Program-made: the position numbers and the translations under genes | The notes under the pieces: model-generated | What the model was told of the DNA's origin: nothing | What the model saw: only the letters and a program-made list of their open reading frames with translations | Database searches by the model: none | Part shown: one piece after another, positions 59,754 to 64,000 of the stretch | Layout of the letters: each line of letters starts with the position of its first letter | Position numbering within the stretch: the stretch's first letter is position 1 | Source: Dysidea avara | Lineage: Eukaryota > Porifera > Demospongiae > Dictyoceratida > Dysideidae | Direction of reading: 5' to 3' | Length of the DNA: 64,000 bases | NCBI RefSeq assembly: GCF_963678975.1 | Contig: NC_089280.1 | Location: 36,306,508 to 36,370,507, forward strand

Positions 59754-61074
59754 TGTGACCGGATCTGCAAGAATCCCACATGTTAGCACAAGCCTAATTT
59801 AACAGTAGAATGCAATAAAAGCTATGGGTGAAATATTTACGAAATCGAAAAAAATTCCGTATAAATTTATGAGTACTTGTTTCACAATAAAGGAAAGCGA
59901 TAACAGAAAAAAACCTTGATAATATGTGACTGGATCTACGAAAACCGTTCTTATTACCCAAGACAGGAAGTTTGATTTTTCACACAAACACAAAGCTTAA
60001 TGAATGTACTATCAAGTTTCACTGCCACAGTCGACCAGAGTAAAGTGGTTTGCTTTTGCTGGCTGCCTTCTAAAAGCACAGTGGCGAGCTGTACGAGTGG
60101 TCTGGGGTCTTGATGGAGCCCTGGCCAACCAGGTGATGGCTGTGTGTGGCTGTACAGCTCCGTGGTGTTGGACAATGACCTGTGCTGTAAATTTCCTTTC
60201 ATTTTAGCCAGTTCTGAGCCCTGAATGGCCTATAACTTGGCCTAATTCATCCCAGCACATTTCTTTTCAATTTTTGAACACCATCTTTCCCGCCTTCCAG
60301 GGCCCCCGCCTCCCACCCTTCTGGAGCTCGCCTGATACAGACAACCACGGTTTAAAAACTATCTAAAATGGCGGGAAACTTAGCTGTTGACTACTTCTTC
60401 AGTGGATGATCAGGAAGGTAAGAAATTGTTGTGAAACGTGTGAAAATTTGGTATGCGTAGCTACCACCATTGGCCAGCTACAACACACTGAATATTTAAA
60501 ACCGACGTTTCTCGATACTTTTAAATGGGCGATAAGACCGGTTTTCCCAGAGACAGTCACATATTGTGATTCCCACAACAAGAGAAGTTAGCTTCAAGTT
60601 AGTGCTCCCAAGAAGATGGAAGATACGTACTATATGAGCGTTAGACTGCCTTGCATTGGATGAACAGTTCACTATCGTTTTTTTCTCACGTTTTCACCTT
60701 CGTCCCTGGTAGTAGGAAAGGTCTGGAAGACAAAACTTACACAGCAATGGAATTGCCTGTTCATGAAGAACCCGATGGTGTAAGTTGCATCTTGGTAGAG
60801 GACTGTGTTCGTAAGTTATGACTGTTAACTGCCTGTAGTTTATTTCCATATTGTCACTGTATAAATTGATTTGCCACTTTGTAGCGCTGTACCTTCGAGA
60901 GTTCTTGACTTCTAGAGCTGAAACTGTGGCTGATCATTCCTTTGGCTAACTAGCTAAAGATAATGTGATAAAATGCAATTCTAAGGATGTGCTAACAAGT
61001 GGGATTCTTGTAGACCCAGTCACATGTGCTAACATGTGGGATTCTTGTAGACCCAGTTACATGTGCTAATGGAC
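59754..61074. mobile_element. TIR element of the TGTGACCGG family with tandem right end
   Basis: The left TIR tgtgaccggatctgcaagaa, then tcccacatgttagcac, is mirrored twice at the right: tgctaacatgtgggattctt with gacccagtcaca near 60988-61024 and again to 61061 (36-bp tandem). The interior includes the two-exon ORF candidate at 60747-60949. Confidence 0.55.
60747..60949 (+). CDS. Candidate two-exon small ORF (42 residues)
   Basis: The ATG at 60747 opens MELPVHEEPDG and continues to VEDCV; exon 1 ends at 60810 before a consensus donor (gttc/GTAAGT). A 74-nt intron ends in cactttgtag, and exon 2 (60885-60949) reads LYLREFLTSRAETVADHSFG to a TAA, in phase. The splice signals and intron size match those of the two proven genes in the window. 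There is no homologue I recognise. It lies between TIRs, so it could be a transposon exon or the start of a longer transcript. Chance remains possible at this length. Confidence 0.35.
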
Positions 61075-61214
61075 ACTATACCCATGACTGCAATTAAGGA
61101 TTGAATGTCCACCATTACACCTTCAGCACCATTGTGTCACTACTTTGTCTCTATGATCTCTGATCATACTTAATATTACTAACATTTTCTATACTTGTTT
61201 GTTAACTTTTTTGT

Positions 61215-61715
61215 AACATTATTATGACATTATTATGACTGGTGAACCAAAGCATACAACATTAGAATAGAAAGAGTACCATCCGGCTTATTGTTTTTCA
61301 TCTGAAAGTGTGCCCCAAATATCAATTATTGAAATAGTGAAGTGACCATTTTGCAGCTATGATCAGCCTGTTACACAGCATTACCAAAATGAAGAACGCT
61401 AGGAGAAGGACCTCTACAATCAATCCAGCCACAACGACAAACTCAGACAATTCCTTCAAACGTGGGGAAGCCATCAAGCTGCATTACCACAAATTGACAC
61501 CTTCCACTGTCAGCAGAGATAAACGGTGCAAAAAGGAAGACTCCATGAAACATGTATTGTACGTACTGCCGTGTACCAAAAGGCACCAGTCAGGTTGAAG
61601 CGACGTTGGACAGTGAAAGTCAAGTCCATATCCTTAGCTGTTATTGAATTGTGCTTGTCTGAAGACATCAGTTAGTCTGTCAGTCAGGCAGTAGAAAATT
61701 CTACATTTTTTTTTT
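61215..61715 (+). repeat. Dispersed repeat family, copy C
   Basis: A diverged homologue of 9740-10380: attattatgactggtgaacc at 61222, the MKHVLYVLPCTKRHQSG block near 61546-61596, and cttgtctgaagacatcagt near 61655. Confidence 0.7.
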
Positions 61716-62386
61716 TAAATGTTGTAGCAACTTTTTGGAAATGTTTCAAATCGTACTGCGGGAACTTTTGGGCTTGATTATACCTAGTACTACTGAACTG
61801 TATGATATCATTGACAAACAACTTGTTATAAAGTAAATCTAATTTTATGGTGGATTAGGAGACTCAGTGTCTTAATTCCTAAATGTTCCACAGGTGATGT
61901 TTATTTCTACCACCTGGAAACCCACCAGGGTATCTCCTGATTATTTATGGTACCTGAAAAACATCACAAACAAAGTGGTATCTTTCATGTTCTCTTCAGT
62001 AGGATAATATTCTTCAAGTAGTCATCCTTGAGACAATCATCTTCACAATCTGCCACACAACACTAGTAAAACATTCCAAGTTAGCTGCTACCCAACTGAC
62101 CAAATAAGGGACAGAGTAATTCAGGATCAGTATAGATCAATATCTACAAGAACACCATCTAACACATCATTACAATGAGGGGTGTTACCTCTATCAGATG
62201 TAATGTACTCCTCTCATCATTCTTACACCATCCAAACTGGTAGATGACACAACAACACTATTAATGTCTATAGGAAGAAACATACATGATAATGTTGGCA
62301 GCAGAAAAGACAACTTAGAATACACTTCCCTTTACATTAGGAATTATATGTAAGCAGTTTAGCACTTCACACTGTTTGGCCTACTA
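61716..62386. other. No gene seen
   Basis: AT-rich sequence without a supported frame or repeat. Confidence 0.5.
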
Positions 62387-62639
62387 CAGTGGATCCTCAG
62401 TTATCCGAACAGCTTTGTTCTTATAGTTTGCCAAAAGTGTTCAGATAAGTGAATTTGTTCAGATAACTGAAGCCCATTGATTTATATACAGAGCTTCGTT
62501 GAACTACTCTAATAGAACAGTCATTTACTCTAATAGAATGCACACTGATGGCAAAATACTCTAATAGAACAGTCACATTTGGCGTTCGGATAATCGAGGT
62601 GTTCGGACAACCGAAGTTCGGATAAGCGAGGATCCACTG
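62387..62639. mobile_element. Pogo/Tigger-like MITE, TA duplication
   Basis: The ends CAGTGGATCCTCAGTTATCC and the inverse of CAGTGGATCCTCGCTTATCC, then gaac, are flanked by TA (62385-62386, 62640-62641). The interior repeats gttcggataa words and three CTCTAATAGA motifs (62512, 62528, 62559). Confidence 0.88.
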
Positions 62640-62641
62640 TA

Positions 62642-63384
62642 CAAAGGTTTAAGTTTGATTGCCTCCTACCACAAAGTTTCATCACAACATTCCTCCTATC
62701 AGATATTCACTATTGACTGACTTATCAACTGTTTACTTCAGACAAGTATCACTTGTCACTACAGCTACTATTGACATGTTGTATATGACTGAAGTAGGTC
62801 CACTAGTATAGCTGCTGGTGTAAGCAACCTCCATTGTGTAATATTTCAAAATGATCCCTACTCTAATGCAAGTAAAATGAAAGCACTTGTGAAGTGCAGA
62901 TACTCTCCCACGTGTTTAGAAATAGTAGAAATAGAGCTGTGTACATCATATAGGGAACATGCTAGGTATCGTGTACTGAGTTGCTTGTTACAGTCAACCA
63001 GATGGGCTGAACTTTACCAAAGGTGTAAGTCAAAGACCCAAAAAAATGAAACAGTTTATTACATGATGACAATAGTCACCAAACAGATTGCCTTATAGAG
63101 AACTATATTGTACTGCAGTAATAGAGTATAGAACATTTTTAAACAGGTATTCAAGGGACCCTTCATAGGGCTTCCTGTGGCCCCTGTCAGACTGTAAGCT
63201 TGGGGCAAAATGTGTAGTTTAACTGAGTGTTCTATTAGAGTAATTGTATAACTTAGGGTAGAAGACACACTTGAAGATCAGCTTTAAGGTCCATGCAGTT
63301 TACTACTATTGCAAAGTGTGCTCATCAGAAATAGTCTAATTATTCATATGAAAATTTACCTGCATGTGTGACTATTGTGATAGT
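62642..63384. other. No gene seen
   Basis: It contains a relative of 44700-44750 (aaacaggtattcaag, ggggcaaaat at 63143-63210) next to a CTATTAGAGTA motif. Otherwise nothing is supported. Confidence 0.5.
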
Positions 63385-63625
63385 GGAGACTTGACCTGAT
63401 TGTGAAACTTGTACCACATCATTCAAACAGCACGGTGATTTGTGAGGTGTGCTCTAAAAAGATTCATCATCTACTGGGAAAACGGAATGCATACATGTGT
63501 CGAAGTAGGTCTATTATCCCCCTGGGGTGTGGAAAATATGTCACTGAGTTATGCCACTTCAACATGTACAGTATGCCGTCACAAGAGTTGCCATGGCAAC
63601 ATCAGAGAAGCTTGTACCAGCTTCT
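63375..63625 (+). CDS. Possible C1-type zinc finger split over two exons (partial gene)
   Basis: One frame reads LVPHHSNSTVICEVCSKKIH then HLLGKRNAYMCR up to a donor (cgaa/GTAGGT) at about 63505. After an intron of about 66 nt ending in atgtacag, the next exon begins at about 63573 and, in phase, reads ICRHKSCHGNIREAC. Together this gives H, CxxC, CxxC and CH..C spacing close to a C1 (diacylglycerol/phorbol-type) domain, although the last Cys/His spacing is one residue off. A stop follows soon, so either a further donor is used or the copy is decayed. The candidate 5' acceptor is gtgatag near 63380. Confidence 0.35.
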
Positions 63626-64000
63626 CCTAACATCAAATGACAATGTGAGTGTAACTATGGCTATCATGTTATGTTATTTGTATCCTATTTCCATAGCAAC
63701 TATGCAGAAAAGTTACTCCAAAATGAAGTAGTGTTAATGATGTTCTTTTTTTGCTAATGTACTGTATTATACCATTATTGACTATTAGTCATTGTTAAGT
63801 CTACAATTTGTTTTTGTACTGTTGATGTAATCAAAAGTATCTGGAGTTGTAATCATCATGGGAATATTTTCTAGTGTGATTCTGTTGGTTGGCAACTAAG
63901 GAGGTAGCAGATGGATTATACAATATATGACTTCACAAATGGCCTACATTACCTGAAGTAGTGTCCTTGCCATGAGTTTTCCTCTCTGAGTGAGTGGGTG

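Noticed and set aside
63402-63731. A single 109-residue ORF
   Set aside because: The motif-bearing half stops making sense at a splice-donor-like GTAGGT; the joined-exon reading is more plausible than one continuous frame.

Overview
The window reads as intron-containing, AT-rich, repeat-saturated animal DNA. A Death-NACHT-LRR gene, very short introns (37-76 nt), abundant foldback MITEs and truncated LINEs fit a sponge (probably a demosponge). That placement is inference from gene and repeat style, not from a search. Nothing bacterial, plasmid-like or CRISPR-like is present. All repeat boundaries were read by eye and may be off by several bases, except where a target-site duplication (TSD) fixes them.

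Layout. 1-2716: a LINE ORF2 cut by the window edge, with its 3' tail. 2942-3886: a MITE with a 5-bp TSD and a 19/16-bp minisatellite. 3921-8586: an inverted-repeat element holding a MITE, inside it a hAT element, inside that a LINE fragment (four levels). 9086-15240: a tRNA-like SINE dimer, foldback MITEs, one copy of a three-copy dispersed family, and a head-to-tail segmental duplication whose two units show filled and empty MITE sites. 15568-20440: a CA microsatellite, another MITE and a decayed retroelement fragment. 20865-34662: a giant palindromic TIR element whose left arm was split by a 6.4-kb MULE-like transposon and a 3.3-kb TIR element; the right arm preserves both empty sites. 36161-39295: the clearest host gene, a four-exon Death-NACHT-LRR receptor on the minus strand. 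39940-48000: LINE remnants, MITEs, a near-perfect 630-bp palindrome and a nested element. 49504-50517 and 52484-54420: large 17-bp and 22-bp tandem arrays. 55883-64000: TIR elements with nested hairpins, a hAT MITE, a short two-exon ORF candidate, a pogo-like MITE and a possible C1-domain exon pair at the right edge.

Most notable is the MULE-like element at 21208-27622. A nine-exon gene can be traced splice site by splice site on the minus strand. It encodes a CG-1-like N-terminus, a DDE transposase, a SWIM zinc finger, a PHD finger and a C-terminal segment resembling the histidine half of a C19 ubiquitin peptidase. A Harbinger-like MITE and a one-base homopolymer shift break it. The NLR is the only gene with an intact, fully spliceable reading frame of substantial length; the rest of the window is dominated by mobile DNA inserting into mobile DNA.
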